DNA from: Pseudomonadales bacterium
GTDB taxonomy: Bacteria; Pseudomonadota; Gammaproteobacteria; Pseudomonadales; Pseudohongiellaceae
DNA: 64,000 bases
NCBI GenBank assembly: GCA_012103535.1
Contig: WLWQ01000001.1
Coordinates: forward strand, 868,001 to 932,000
Direction: 5' to 3'
Numbering within the stretch: position 1 is the stretch's first letter; each line of letters opens with the position of its first letter. A program made the translations under genes and the position numbers. The notes under the pieces are model-generated. The model had not been told where the DNA came from. It worked only from the letters and a program-made list of their open reading frames with translations, and did not search any database. Of this stretch, positions 44,487 to 53,085 are shown piece by piece.

Positions 44487-45506
44487 TCACCGATACTCGA
44501 ATCGTGCAATGCGATTGCTACCGGCAATACCTCCAACCCAGACCTCATCACCAACTTCGATGGCGACTGTACCCAAGAGAAAGCGTGGATTTGATGGATA
44601 GTTAATAATCTCTCGTGCAGTTAAATTATTGACATCGACTCGAGTGACTCGGGTCGATACACCATCACATTGTTGCTGAGAGAGGCAGGCAATGATGGAA
44701 TTTACTTCAGGCCCAACATGTCCCGCTGCCAGTAATGATCCATCTATCGACCAGCGCACATTGTCTACATGATGAGGTAAGTCGACAGAATCTACTACCA
44801 CTTCACTCTGCCCTCGAGACAGCTTAATAATTGATCGAGTACCCCATCCGCCAATGTAAAACCAATTGCCGTCGGGTGAAATTTCAATGCCATTAGGTCC
44901 TGCACTTTCACTGCCGGGAACTTGCTCCCAGCCGACGCCCTGCTGCCATTCATACACTGCTCCCATGGGCAAATTCATATGAGTTGCAGCCATGCCTTGA
45001 TCGGGTGTCGCCACGACGGAATTAAAGACGATGCCATCAGGTGCCATTACACAACCAATCCAGGTTAATTCTGGCGTGCTATTGGTTTCGCTAACTTCGA
45101 ATATTTCAATTGATTCACGATCGCCGTGGCGCACGACCAATAAGGTATGGATTCCGTTCTCACCGGGAACCAGATTCACGCCGTGAGGGTGAAAACCAGA
45201 AGTTAATGGTCCAGGACAGTCAGCATAGCGGCTATTGGCTTGATGATTAGCATTGGTACCTGGATATACAGCAATCGAACTCAGTTCATCACTATTGGTG
45301 AAATACAAATAGCCGTCGTCTTCCATACCGGAAGCAACAATCCAGGGAGAATCCAGAATTTGTGCAAGATCTTCAGGACTTATCGGCCCACACAAGAACT
45401 GCACATCACCATCCGCTTCGCATTCGCTTGCCGCAAAGGCATTCCACGCCGGCAATATAAGAAGCAGGCTAACTACGGTCTGCAGTATTCTTCTCATTAT
45501 TTTCAT
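44487..45506 (-). CDS. Exported SMP-30/gluconolactonase-like beta-propeller
   Basis: A 339-residue protein with a signal peptide (MKIMRRILQTVVSLLLILPAW, cleavage after NAFA). The mature part has repeated beta-propeller strands: FHPHGVNLVPG, ESAGPNGIEISPDGNWFYI, LPHHVDNVRWSIDGSLLAAGHVG and NPRFLLGTVAIEVGDEVWVG. The spaced His, Asn and Asp resemble the calcium site of SMP-30/arylesterase hydrolases. A lactonase or esterase function is plausible. Two Cys pairs may form disulfides. It lies just upstream of fdsG on the same strand. Confidence 0.75.
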   Translation of the reverse strand: MKIMRRILQTVVSLLLILPAWNAFAASECEADGDVQFLCGPISPEDLAQILDSPWIVASGMEDDGYLYFTNSDELSSIAVYPGTNANHQANSRYADCPGPLTSGFHPHGVNLVPGENGIHTLLVVRHGDRESIEIFEVSETNSTPELTWIGCVMAPDGIVFNSVVATPDQGMAATHMNLPMGAVYEWQQGVGWEQVPGSESAGPNGIEISPDGNWFYIGGWGTRSIIKLSRGQSEVVVDSVDLPHHVDNVRWSIDGSLLAAGHVGPEVNSIIACLSQQQCDGVSTRVTRVDVNNLTAREIINYPSNPRFLLGTVAIEVGDEVWVGGIAGSNRIARFEYR

Positions 45507-45649
45507 TATTCTCTCCTGACCCCACCTTTCTCATTGATCGCATTGCAAAAGGAGTCTGCAAAGCAATCAGAAGCATAAAAGCATTGCATGATTAAGTCCA
45601 TTGACCGGAAACAATCTAAGGCGAGATATCTAGTTTGGCTAATTTTTTT

Positions 45650-45685
45650 ACTCAAACAAAAAGCCCAGCTGTTTAGCTGGGCTTT
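45650..45685 (-). terminator. Rho-independent terminator of the second ECF operon
   Basis: On the reverse strand AAAGCCCAGCT pairs with AGCTGGGCTTT around a four-base loop, followed by TTGTTTG. It lies 25 bases after the lipoprotein stop codon. Confidence 0.8.
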
Positions 45686-45710
45686 GAGATTCGAATGTAT
45701 TGCTTATTGA

Positions 45711-46238
45711 TCAAGAAGATTTATAGACGCCCCTGTGGCCACGTGCGGGGGCCAATGCGTATTCGATCATGTCGTTAAAATCTCCATCCATGTTAATCAA
45801 AACCAGTTCATCATGTTCTAAAACGAAAACTGACATTGCGTCAAGGCTATTATTTTCTATATCCATACCTACATAGACCCAAACCTGTTCATGATCCTCT
45901 TTGACTTTTACTATGCGATCCCAGGTTAGGCTGGCATCTTTTGCGGTCAATGACTCAAGAAATACATCATCACTAAAATCCACATTGCCGCCTCGAGGGT
46001 GAATCGTATAAACAGCCACCTGCAAATGATCGATTTCTGATAAATCTGCCTCGTTGAATGTGATTACATCAAGGAAATCGAACATACCGCCGCCCATAGC
46101 AATACCAACTTCTTTTTTCAGTATTAGTTCTGGCATTTGAGCGGTTAGCGAATCTCGTACTGGTCGAAAGGATCGGTCGGTAAATGACATACAACCAGTA
46201 AGCAATATTAAGGAACTACAAATAAGCAGAGTCTTCAT
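45711..46238 (-). CDS. DUF4252-like lipoprotein
   Basis: A 175-residue lipoprotein: signal peptide with lipobox LTGC (Cys16). The body (about residues 40-165) has IDHLQVAVYTIHPRGG, LTWDRIVKVKEDHEQVWVYVGMD and LVLINMDGDFNDMIEYA. This resembles the DUF4252 family and the next gene upstream (WDRVVRVREDSDHVDIYFRL, TVLVNIVGDI), so the pair is probably paralogous. Function unknown. It is the last gene of the second ECF operon. Confidence 0.75.
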   Translation of the reverse strand: MKTLLICSSLILLTGCMSFTDRSFRPVRDSLTAQMPELILKKEVGIAMGGGMFDFLDVITFNEADLSEIDHLQVAVYTIHPRGGNVDFSDDVFLESLTAKDASLTWDRIVKVKEDHEQVWVYVGMDIENNSLDAMSVFVLEHDELVLINMDGDFNDMIEYALAPARGHRGVYKSS

Positions 46239-46252
46239 GACATTCTCTTCTT

Positions 46253-46819
46253 TTAGTTAACTGCAGTTTCAATATCCATATCGACCAATTCGTCAATGTC
46301 GAAACGACGACCAAGAGCAGCAATATCATCGGTGCTAATATCACCAACAATGTTTACCAACACGGTGTCGCCAGGTTCAGCCACCATGATGGCAATTCCA
46401 TAGATAACATCGGCGTCATCTGATAAACGAAAGTAGATATCAACATGATCGGAATCTTCTCTGACACGGACAACCCTATCCCAACCTTGGTTATCTAAAT
46501 CTTCGGCGATTTCATTCATAGAAGACGAGATTTCATTTACATCGATGGCGTTGCTTTCGAATACATTTACTGTGACCCGCAGCAATTTCGATATGAAATC
46601 AGCAGCTTCTTCGTCCTCGGAACGAATTAAATTGGTCACCATATTCAGCAATGGTGCCTTAAGGCTGATTTCTACGTTGGGTTCAATGTTGGCTATGGCG
46701 GTTAGGACTGAAAAGTCCACATAGCCGGGATGATCCAATGGATCACTGTCGGCCCCGTTTGCTAGTGGCATAAAGCCAATAAACAGTAAAGGCAGAACTA
46801 ATCGTTTCATGATTTTCAT
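46253..46819 (-). CDS. Exported DUF4252-like protein
   Basis: A 188-residue protein with signal peptide MKIMKRLVLPLLFIGFMPLANGADSD. The body has VDFSVLTAIANIEPNVEISLKAPLLNMV and, further on, WDRVVRVREDSDHVDIYFRLSDDADVIYGIAIMV with TVLVNIVGDIS. I chose the ATG at 46819 (GAGG about 9 bases upstream) over an earlier GTG. It is paralogous to the next gene downstream. Such proteins recur with sigma/anti-sigma pairs, and a role as the regulated output or a modulator is likely but unproven. Confidence 0.75.
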   Translation of the reverse strand: MKIMKRLVLPLLFIGFMPLANGADSDPLDHPGYVDFSVLTAIANIEPNVEISLKAPLLNMVTNLIRSEDEEAADFISKLLRVTVNVFESNAIDVNEISSSMNEIAEDLDNQGWDRVVRVREDSDHVDIYFRLSDDADVIYGIAIMVAEPGDTVLVNIVGDISTDDIAALGRRFDIDELVDMDIETAVN

Positions 46820-46868
46820 ACATATACCTCGCACTTTGTTACTACTCCAAATTTCAAAACTTGATTAA

Positions 46869-47504
46869 CTAGATTGGATCATCCTGCAAACCATTTCGAT
46901 TACGCTCACTTGCGCGCTCGAAAGAAGCATTCAATGAATCCTGTAATGGCGTTACCAGGAATCTGTCTCCAATCATTACTTCAGTCCTTTGGCTCACATC
47001 ATTCAAATAATCAATGGCAAGATTCAAATCCAGTAGAGCTTGCTGAATATCTTCAGCACTGTAATCGGCTTCTAGCTCATTGGAAGTCTGAGTTGCGACC
47101 AAAGGAGTTTCCTGTTGCGGATTAAATAGCGCAGGCCATATCGCTAAAGCCAGTATTGCAAAGGCGGCAACTGGCAAGGCATAGCGAACAAATATTGGTG
47201 CGCCCACAATCCAATCTTGCAACTGTGTCCAAAGTGAGGACGATACTCGAGGAGATTGAACGGTATGGCCATTGTTGACCAGGCGGTCAATTGGCTCGAG
47301 TACGTTTTCATCACAATCGATAGCTGGTAAGTCGAGCACTGTATCGTGAACAGTTTGAGCGTAGTGCAATTCGCGCCCACAATCCTCACATCCATGAACG
47401 TGTGACGTAAACACTTCTTGCTGTGCCTGGCTCAATTCACCGTCGATAAAACTATCGATCTGCAATTGAACAAAATAACACTGTGATTCGCTATTCGTTG
47501 ACAT
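46869..47504 (-). CDS. Zinc-binding anti-sigma factor (zf-HC2), second operon
   Basis: A 211-residue membrane protein. The N-terminal zinc-finger pattern H-x3-C-x2-C reads HVHGCEDC (about residues 35-42), and LSQAQQEVFTSHVHGC matches the anti-sigma helix. One transmembrane helix is at about residues 113-132 (ALPVAAFAILALAIWPALF). The periplasmic tail is about 80 residues. It directly follows the sigma gene (53-base gap) and should inhibit it. Confidence 0.87.
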   Translation of the reverse strand: MSTNSESQCYFVQLQIDSFIDGELSQAQQEVFTSHVHGCEDCGRELHYAQTVHDTVLDLPAIDCDENVLEPIDRLVNNGHTVQSPRVSSSLWTQLQDWIVGAPIFVRYALPVAAFAILALAIWPALFNPQQETPLVATQTSNELEADYSAEDIQQALLDLNLAIDYLNDVSQRTEVMIGDRFLVTPLQDSLNASFERASERNRNGLQDDPI

Positions 47505-47557
47505 TACTCTTACCTATGTTTTCGATCTCAAAATTCATCAGATCTATTTCTTTCAAT

Positions 47558-48133
47558 CTATTTATTTGTCGCCTTTACCGATGAAGACGTAAGCGACGCT
47601 GTTTCAGTTACAGGTTTACCTACAAAGGCATCAAACAAACTACGCAAAGCCTTATTTTCCCGTAGTTTGCGACGACTTCGATGCAGGTAAACTTTCACCT
47701 GACTTTCGGTCATGTCCAAGGTCTCACGAATTTCCGCATAGCTAAGACCCTGAATGTCTCGCATGATAATGATGCTGCGAAACGGATCTTCCAGCTGCTT
47801 AATAGCTTCCATTAACTGTTGCTTGAACGCCGCTTGGTCGAGCCGCTGAGTCTCATCTACCTCGATGGGCTGCTCTTCGACTTCGGCAAAGTCATCTTGA
47901 TGATTATTGGCAGTTTTGTGCTTGCGCACATGATCGATAACTGCATTGTGCGCGACGCGCATCAACCAGCCACCGAGTTTGTTATGGTCAATTTTTTGCC
48001 AGTGCTGCCACAGCTTTATAAATACTTCCTGGGTAACGTCTTCTGCATCTTCCTGAGCACGCAGACTATAGCGGGCAAAAGAAAAAATCCTTTGCCTGTG
48101 CTGATCTACGGCTTGGCGGTACTGCGACATCAT
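47558..48133 (-). CDS. ECF-type RNA polymerase sigma factor, second operon
   Basis: A 191-residue sigma factor. Region 2 is visible as DAEDVTQEVFIKLWQHWQKI and LGGWLMRVAHNAVIDHVRKH; region 4 as YAEIRETLDMTESQVKVYLHRSRRKLREN. No ribosome binding site precedes the tandem ATG codons at 48128-48133. A candidate ECF promoter with its start point almost at the ATG (48142-48168) would explain that as a leaderless message. It is followed by an anti-sigma factor and two DUF4252-like proteins. Confidence 0.9.
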   Translation of the reverse strand: MMSQYRQAVDQHRQRIFSFARYSLRAQEDAEDVTQEVFIKLWQHWQKIDHNKLGGWLMRVAHNAVIDHVRKHKTANNHQDDFAEVEEQPIEVDETQRLDQAAFKQQLMEAIKQLEDPFRSIIIMRDIQGLSYAEIRETLDMTESQVKVYLHRSRRKLRENKALRSLFDAFVGKPVTETASLTSSSVKATNK

Positions 48134-48141
48134 TAGTTAAA

Positions 48142-48168
48142 AAGACGGGAAATGTGCAAAAAGGTTAC
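48142..48168 (-). promoter_or_regulatory. Candidate ECF-type promoter of the second sigma operon
   Basis: On the reverse strand GTAACC (48163-48168) and CGTCTT (48142-48147) are 15 bases apart. This resembles ECF-type -35 (xxAAC) and -10 (CGTC) elements and would allow self-activation. The start would fall about 2 bases before the ATG. Confidence 0.4.
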
Positions 48169-48202
48169 AGTATTTCATATCAGCCCATAGAACGGCTCTA
48201 AT

Positions 48203-48471
48203 TAAGGAGCCTCTGACTCATCCTATGGCCACTCTGCTGAGTCTGTCGCGCGTTGCGGCTAGGCGTTGAGCGCAGATAATGGCCGTCGCCCTTAGCAAGC
48301 TCAACAACGACGCCCCGGCGTGCGTCAGGCCCAGCCCTACGGGGCTCTTAGCCGATCCCGCTCTCTTCGTTGCACAGTCTTGACAGGCCGACGCATGCCA
48401 GCGCCAGTGCGCCTTGATAGCGAAACCGGCTAAGAACCAGAGCGATCATAGGATGAGTCAGAGGCTCCTTA
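48203..48471. repeat. Non-coding inverted-repeat element, full copy B
   Basis: A 269-bp element. The ends TAAGGAGCCTCTGACTCATC plus CTATG and their exact reverse complement form 25-base perfect terminal repeats. The interior aligns with copy A in reverse orientation (shared blocks include GCATGCGTC, CAACGAAGAGA, GCCCCG-AGGGC, GGCCTGA). Between copies the terminal repeat differs in the middle (ACAAGT in A, CTCATC in B), while both ends of a copy agree. No transposase or ORF is present. Confidence 0.88.
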
Positions 48472-48585
48472 CCAAAATCAACGGCTTAAAGTGTTATTTT
48501 ATCTCAATTACCTGCGTCAGAATCGCGCGAATTGATATACTGCACCACAATAATAAGAAGAAGCTAAATACCCCAAATTGCGCGT

Positions 48586-49269
48586 ATGACTAAGATCAAA
48601 CCACTAGTTCTGATTTGTATCTTGATAATTCCCTCAGGAGTTCTTCAGGCTGCAGAAGAAACTGTTCTCTTGAGCAATGGCGACTCGCTCAAGGTGTATT
48701 TTTTTATGCCCGAGGGCGTTGAAACTGCACCCCTTGTTATGCACGTTTCCAGCGGATCAAATAACGAGTTTGCGGCACGGGCAGGATTTTGGCTTGGTAA
48801 AGAATTGGTTGAACGGGGCTGGGCAGTAGCTGTTCCTGTTTCACCGGAAGGTCGCATGTACTTCGTCGACAACCCGCACTTTTTCCCTGAAATTTTGGCA
48901 GCACTGCAAGCAGATTATGGCTTACACGGAAACAAGGTTGTTATCAGCGGTATTTCAAATGGCGGTAGCGCTGCATTGGCAATCGCCGCCCAGCAACCCG
49001 AGCACTATGTTGGAATCATAGCTGCGCCTGGACGAATTTGGGACGAGCAAAAATTCACCTCTTCAATGGAAGGAATAAAGGTGTATTTACGTATTGGGGA
49101 AAAAGACACTTATCGCTGGAATAATCGTCTCGAAGGAATGGCAGCTACTTTAACCGCTGCCGGCGCAGAAGTGGACGCAGCAATTGTCCCAGGCGCGAGA
49201 CACATCTTCTCTTTGGATTGGGATAGCTTACAGGGCTGGCTGGACAATCTGGCTGAGTCAGCGCACTAG
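48586..49269 (+). CDS. Exported alpha/beta hydrolase (esterase-like)
   Basis: A 227-residue protein with a signal peptide (MTKIKPLVLICILIIPSGVLQA). The alpha/beta hydrolase fold is visible: the nucleophile elbow GISNGGS with Ser124, a probable acid in GEKDTY, and the catalytic His in GARHIFSL. It resembles small carboxylesterases and dienelactone-hydrolase relatives; the substrate is unknown. It reads away from the repeat element 114 bases upstream. A hairpin overlapping the stop (TCAGCGC/GCGCTGA) has no T-run. Confidence 0.8.
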   Translation: MTKIKPLVLICILIIPSGVLQAAEETVLLSNGDSLKVYFFMPEGVETAPLVMHVSSGSNNEFAARAGFWLGKELVERGWAVAVPVSPEGRMYFVDNPHFFPEILAALQADYGLHGNKVVISGISNGGSAALAIAAQQPEHYVGIIAAPGRIWDEQKFTSSMEGIKVYLRIGEKDTYRWNNRLEGMAATLTAAGAEVDAAIVPGARHIFSLDWDSLQGWLDNLAESAH

Positions 49270-49303
49270 GCGCTGACTGCTCAAAGCCAATTTCTTTATT
49301 CGG

Positions 49304-49663
49304 TTAGAACCGGTCTTCCTCAATCCAATAGTTAGTCACTATCCCTTCGGCAAACTCGATTGACAGGGTTTCAGTTCGCTCTTCTTCTACATCCACCGAG
49401 AAAATCAAAAATACTCCCACTTCAGTATCCTTTTCTGAGCGATTTCGATACTTCCATATTTCAGTGCCATCGGCATAAGTGAGTTTAGTTACTGGATCAC
49501 CAAAAGAGGTGCGAACATACTGTTCATCACTCTGTCCGATTTGCAATCGAGCCACTTCGCCTTCATTCCAGACAGTGTGCAAAGGCCTGGAATCTGAATC
49601 CACAGTGACCAGACAACCAGTAAGTACGACACTCATCACTAAAAGAAGCGCTTTTTTAATCAT
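49304..49663 (-). CDS. BamE/SmpA-like lipoprotein
   Basis: A 119-residue lipoprotein with lipobox LTGC (Cys17). The mature part begins with polar linker residues and then RLQIGQSDEQYVRTSFGDPVTKLTYADGTEIWKYRNRSE. This is the pattern of small BamE/SmpA-fold proteins (I-G-x-S-x3-V...F-G-x-P...WxY). The canonical BamE acts in outer-membrane assembly; this may be a paralogue, since it is not next to a known bam gene. Confidence 0.65.
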   Translation of the reverse strand: MIKKALLLVMSVVLTGCLVTVDSDSRPLHTVWNEGEVARLQIGQSDEQYVRTSFGDPVTKLTYADGTEIWKYRNRSEKDTEVGVFLIFSVDVEEERTETLSIEFAEGIVTNYWIEEDRF

Positions 49664-49906
49664 TTGTTATTCCCCGCGGTTAGTATTAAAAGCTGTTGGA
49701 AAGCATCATTCGTCCAGAATCCCGATCCAACTCAGCCAAAGACGGAATACCCGGAAAAAAGTTACAACAGCCGATCCTGCCATGATATTCATTCTGTCTT
49801 AATCTAAGCTGAACGAAGCTGAACAGGCTTTAATTTAAGGATTTACCATGCAGAACGATGAATTAGGCAGACCCTAAAACATTACCAATATAACAGCTCT
49901 CGATCT

Positions 49907-50866
49907 ATGGCACTGTTTAACCAACTCTTTCCACTCTGGGCGCTATTACTCTCTGTTATAGCGTTCCTATTCAACGAACCCTTTAGCTTGTTCGAAGGCG
50001 CCATCGTGCCATTGCTCGCCGGGGTGATGTTTATGATGGGCCTGACCTTGTCCCAGGAAGATTTTCTGCGCATAAGCAAAGATCCTAGAGCAGTGCTAAT
50101 CGGCGTACTCTTGCAGTTTTTACTCATGCCATTTCTTGCCCTCACTCTCGCCAGCATGTTGCAGCTATCAAATCAGCTCACAGTCGGGATGGTCTTAGTA
50201 GGAAGTTGCGCAGGAGGAACAGCATCAAATGTTATTTGTTATCTGGCAAAGGGAGATGTGGCTCTCTCTATTTCCATGACCATGACATCGACTTTAATTG
50301 GGGTATTTGCCACGCCTTTTTTGTGTGCCTTCTATTTATCGGAAACTGTTAGCGTCGATACCTTCGGAATATTAATGAGTATTGTACAGATGGTTTTTCT
50401 TCCGGTATTCGCCGGAGTACTGGTTAATCATTTCATCCATGCTCAAGTAGCGGAACTCGAAAAGTATCTGCCATCACTGTCGATTGTTTTTATCTTGTTG
50501 ATAATCGCCATCGTCGTCGCACTGAATTCTGCAAGCTTGGTGGACTTCGGTCTACTTACTTTAGTCGCCGTGATTTTGCACAATAGTTTTGGCTTAGCTG
50601 GCGGCTTTTTTGTGAGCCGACTTTGTGGTTTCAATCTGAAACAGAGTCAAACAATTGCGATCGAGGTTGGCATGCAGAACTCTGGATTAGGCGTGGCTCT
50701 AGCCCTGCAGTACTTCTCGGCAACCGCCGCACTTCCCGGCGCACTATTTAGTGTCTGGCATAACATTAGCGGTTCAATACTGGCATCGCTGTGGGGAAAG
50801 AAGCGCGACTCATTCGAATATTTAATGAAAGATGAGGAGCATTTAAAATCGGACAAGGTGAATTAG
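49907..50866 (+). CDS. Bile acid:sodium symporter family transporter
   Basis: A 319-residue inner-membrane protein with about nine to ten helices. The BASS family signature is clear: FMMGLTLSQEDFLRI, GSCAGGTASNVICYLAKGDVALSISMTMTSTLIGVFATP and IAIEVGMQNSGLGVALALQYF. These are the sodium-site crossing helices. Family members move organic acids such as pyruvate or keto-acids with sodium. The real substrate is unknown. Confidence 0.88.
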   Translation: MALFNQLFPLWALLLSVIAFLFNEPFSLFEGAIVPLLAGVMFMMGLTLSQEDFLRISKDPRAVLIGVLLQFLLMPFLALTLASMLQLSNQLTVGMVLVGSCAGGTASNVICYLAKGDVALSISMTMTSTLIGVFATPFLCAFYLSETVSVDTFGILMSIVQMVFLPVFAGVLVNHFIHAQVAELEKYLPSLSIVFILLIIAIVVALNSASLVDFGLLTLVAVILHNSFGLAGGFFVSRLCGFNLKQSQTIAIEVGMQNSGLGVALALQYFSATAALPGALFSVWHNISGSILASLWGKKRDSFEYLMKDEEHLKSDKVN

Positions 50867-50882
50867 TGTTTTAAATTTGTGC

Positions 50883-50910
50883 TTGACTAAATAATTGAGA
50901 AGCCTACAAT
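50883..50910 (+). promoter_or_regulatory. Sigma-70 promoter for the small ORF transcript
   Basis: TTGACT (50883-50888) and TACAAT (50905-50910) are 16 bases apart. Transcription would begin near 50917 and run to the terminator at 51086, giving an RNA of about 205 bases. Confidence 0.7.
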
Positions 50911-50943
50911 TCGCGCATCAAAATTTATACATTTGTGAAGACA

Positions 50944-51048
50944 ATGAACACTCTAAATCTACTAACAACCATGCCGTCGAACATGACCTACCTGGGTCAC
51001 CTGTTCTGCGCCCGCGTGGTGGAAATTTGGGAGACCAACTTGGAGTGA
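50944..51048 (+). CDS. 34-residue small ORF, possible leader peptide or small protein
   Basis: Reads MNTLNLLTTMPSNMTYLGHL then FCARVVEIWETNLE. From codon 10 on, almost all third positions are G or C, unlike the neighbouring genes, which suggests selection on the codons or on RNA structure. It lies between a good promoter and a strong terminator. The ribosome binding site is weak (GAAG, 4 bases before ATG). It may be a small protein or an attenuator peptide for the MFS gene downstream. I recognise no family. Confidence 0.45.
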   Translation: MNTLNLLTTMPSNMTYLGHLFCARVVEIWETNLE

Positions 51049-51085
51049 TTTTCTGACTAATAGTCGAATAAACAAAGTCTTAAAG

Positions 51086-51125
51086 AAAAGACCTCTAAGT
51101 TTCAAAAACTAGAGGTCTTTTTTTT
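51086..51125 (+). terminator. Strong rho-independent terminator
   Basis: AAAAGACCTCTA pairs with TAGAGGTCTTTT and the stem continues inward; a run of Ts follows. It lies between the small ORF and the MFS gene, so it is either the end of a small transcript or a regulated attenuator. Confidence 0.88.
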
Positions 51126-51177
51126 GCGGTAAGAATTATTTTTACTCGTAGATGGCTACGGGTACTGGGGAACTATT

Positions 51178-52386
51178 GTGCTTAAAAAACTGCACAGAAA
51201 CATAAACGTAATTTTTGGCCTGGCTTTTTTTCATAGCTTTATGGTCATTGTGCCGGTGGTCGTGCCTTTCTTTATGTCGAAGGGGCTTAGCCTTGCGGAA
51301 ATTTTTTATCTGCAAGCTGTGTTCGCGACAACTATTGTGTTACTCGAGGCACCTTCTGGTTACTTTGCGGACATATTCGGTCGACGTAATGCGCTAATCA
51401 TTGGCAGCATCGTTCATGGCCTGGGCTACTTTTTGCTCAATTTTACTGACGACTTTTTCAGCTTGATGGTGTTTGAAATTACTGTCGGTATCGCCATGAG
51501 CATGCTATCGGGTGCCGATCTTGCCTTGCTCTATGACACGCAAAAGGCATTAGAAGACGACAAGTCCAATGACAGTGCTCGAGGAATTGCCCACTTAGGA
51601 TTTATTAAAAGCGGCGCTGAAGGTATCGGCGCGTTGTTAGGCGGAGCTTTGGCACTGTATTCCTTCGACTTGATGGTGTTGATTCAGTCGATGATTGCCT
51701 GGATCGGCTTAGGATTGGCGGTTTTTATTGTCGAGCCACCCTATCGAAGAGTAAGTGATGGTGTTGAATCGAATCGAATCCAGATTTCCGAGATTCTTCG
51801 ACACTTACTAGTAAACGATCCGGTGTTGCGGCAAATCGTTATTGCCATACCACTTTATAACCTGGCCACTTTTCATGTTGCCTGGTTAGTACAGCCCTAC
51901 TGGGAAGCTCAAGGGCTCTCACTGGCGGTATTCGGAATATTGTGGTTTGCCCAGAGTCTGACTGTTGCCATTGCCAATAAATTTGGCTTGGAAATAGAAA
52001 GACGTCAGGGAGCGGTATTTACCCTGGCGCTAATCGGCATACTTCCTGTTCTCGGCCATTTTGGTATGGCCTGGTTCCAGGGCTGGGTAGGCATAGGTAT
52101 CGGATTAATACTTTTCGTTGGCCGAGGTTTGAATCAGGTAATTCTGGTTAATGCCTTAAATCGAAGGGTTCCAAGTGAGTTTCGTGCTACCGCGAATTCA
52201 TTTACCAGCTTTTTGTTGCGGCTTTCTTTTATTACTACAGGGCCAATTGTTGGTTTTGTTGCCGAGACAAAAGGATTGGCAACCGCATTGAATCTGCTAG
52301 GAGTTTGTTCAATAGGTTTGTTCTTGTTGGTCATGCTGCCTTTGATTCAGTCGGTTAGAACCATTCAGCAGCGTGTTGCTGCATAA
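51178..52386 (+). CDS. MFS transporter
   Basis: A 402-residue inner-membrane protein with about twelve helices. Family motifs include GYFADIFGRRNALIIG (the GxLaDrxGrrxxl loop between helices 2 and 3) and FVGRGLNQVILVNALNRRVP in the second half. The substrate is unknown. The start codon is GTG at 51178 behind GGGG. A strong terminator lies 53 bases upstream and a perfect palindromic terminator follows, so it is monocistronic unless upstream transcripts read through. Confidence 0.85.
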   Translation: MLKKLHRNINVIFGLAFFHSFMVIVPVVVPFFMSKGLSLAEIFYLQAVFATTIVLLEAPSGYFADIFGRRNALIIGSIVHGLGYFLLNFTDDFFSLMVFEITVGIAMSMLSGADLALLYDTQKALEDDKSNDSARGIAHLGFIKSGAEGIGALLGGALALYSFDLMVLIQSMIAWIGLGLAVFIVEPPYRRVSDGVESNRIQISEILRHLLVNDPVLRQIVIAIPLYNLATFHVAWLVQPYWEAQGLSLAVFGILWFAQSLTVAIANKFGLEIERRQGAVFTLALIGILPVLGHFGMAWFQGWVGIGIGLILFVGRGLNQVILVNALNRRVPSEFRATANSFTSFLLRLSFITTGPIVGFVAETKGLATALNLLGVCSIGLFLLVMLPLIQSVRTIQQRVAA

Positions 52387-52405
52387 GCAGTCCCTCCCCA
52401 CTAGG

Positions 52406-52458
52406 GGGTAATCACTCACCTCTTCCCTCCCCGTGAGTGATTACCCTCTTCTTTTTTC
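52406..52458 (+). terminator. Rho-independent terminator after the MFS gene
   Basis: GGGTAATCACTCAC and GTGAGTGATTACCC form a perfect 14-base-pair stem with a 13-base loop, followed by TCTTCTTTTTT. Confidence 0.9.
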
Positions 52459-53070
<612 letters not shown>

Positions 53071-53085
53071 GGGATAAAGAACAAA

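Noticed and set aside
49257..49275. A terminator overlapping the esterase stop codon
   Set aside because: The seven-base-pair stem has no T-run; it may be coincidental.
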